Assembly (NCBI GenBank): GCA_002392835.1
Contig: DGHX01000142.1
Coordinates: 1 to 5,147, forward strand
Direction of reading: 5' to 3'
DNA length: 5,147 nt
Source: Prevotella sp. UBA3837
Lineage (GTDB): Bacteria; Bacteroidota; Bacteroidia; Bacteroidales; Bacteroidaceae
Below the pieces are notes generated by a model that was given only the letters and a program-made list of their open reading frames with translations, had not been told where the DNA came from and searched no databases. Positions 5,129 to 5,147 of the stretch are shown one piece after another (position 1 is the first letter of the stretch; each line of letters begins with the position of its first letter). Made by a program: the position numbers and the translations under genes.

Positions 5129-5147
5129 TGACCCCACCCCCAACCCC
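5129..5147 (+). repeat. Start of a second C-tract intergenic repeat, cut by the window edge
   Basis: ACCCCCAACCCC at 5136-5147 is identical to 3141-3152, where it forms the left part of the hairpin region before mreB. The preceding bases 5066-5128 hold no recognised promoter box or gene. ATG 5116 opens a frame (MIHLLTPPPNP) to the window end, but it runs straight into the repeat and does not look like an MreD start. Confidence 0.5.

Noticed and set aside
5116..5147. Possible mreD start (MIHLLTPPPNP...)
   Set aside because: It runs into the C-tract repeat and lacks the hydrophobic profile expected of MreD; too short to judge.

Overview
The window looks like a chromosomal piece of a Bacteroidales bacterium, probably Prevotellaceae-like. 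The reasons are a TAnnTTTG-type -7 promoter box (TATCTTTG) ahead of the purine gene, the near absence of Shine-Dalgarno sequences at gene starts, the purH-mreB-mreC gene order, and C-tract repeats (ACCCCCAACCCC) of the kind found between genes in this group. Genus is inference. All recognised genes are on the + strand. The coding parts are GC-rich and the 1795-2473 gap is visibly richer in A and T.

Layout. Positions 1-483 hold the C-terminal end of a glycoside hydrolase family 94 disaccharide phosphorylase. After 24 bases comes a 428-residue gene (508-1794). It reads as a REP-associated tyrosine transposase (RAYT, Y1/HUH fold) carrying an Ala/Pro-rich insertion of about 70 residues and an extra C-terminal domain of Rossmann/DprA-like appearance. 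Two adjacent hairpins lie in its first 100 bases. The 679-base gap that follows (1795-2473) has no convincing gene but is packed with structure: a 30-bp inverted repeat (27/30 identical), an exact 14-mer in three copies, inverted arrays of a 7-base repeat, a 34-base direct repeat and a terminator-like hairpin. This looks like a small palindromic non-autonomous element, possibly tied to the transposase next to it.

From 2415 on the sequence is housekeeping: a promoter, then purH reduced to its IMP cyclohydrolase domain (2474-3076), a 94-base gap with two partly exclusive hairpins, then mreB (3171-4193) and mreC (4205-5065), the start of the rod-shape operon. MreB filaments and the membrane-anchored MreC belong to the elongasome that directs lateral wall synthesis; mreD would be expected just past the right edge. 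The window ends inside what looks like a second copy of the C-tract repeat.

The most interesting part is 508-2332: a fused RAYT followed by a nested palindromic repeat region, with the 9-mer GCACCGGGG present both at the transposase 5' end and in the repeats. Whether the two form one mobile or genome-shaping unit is a hypothesis that the sequence suggests but does not prove.
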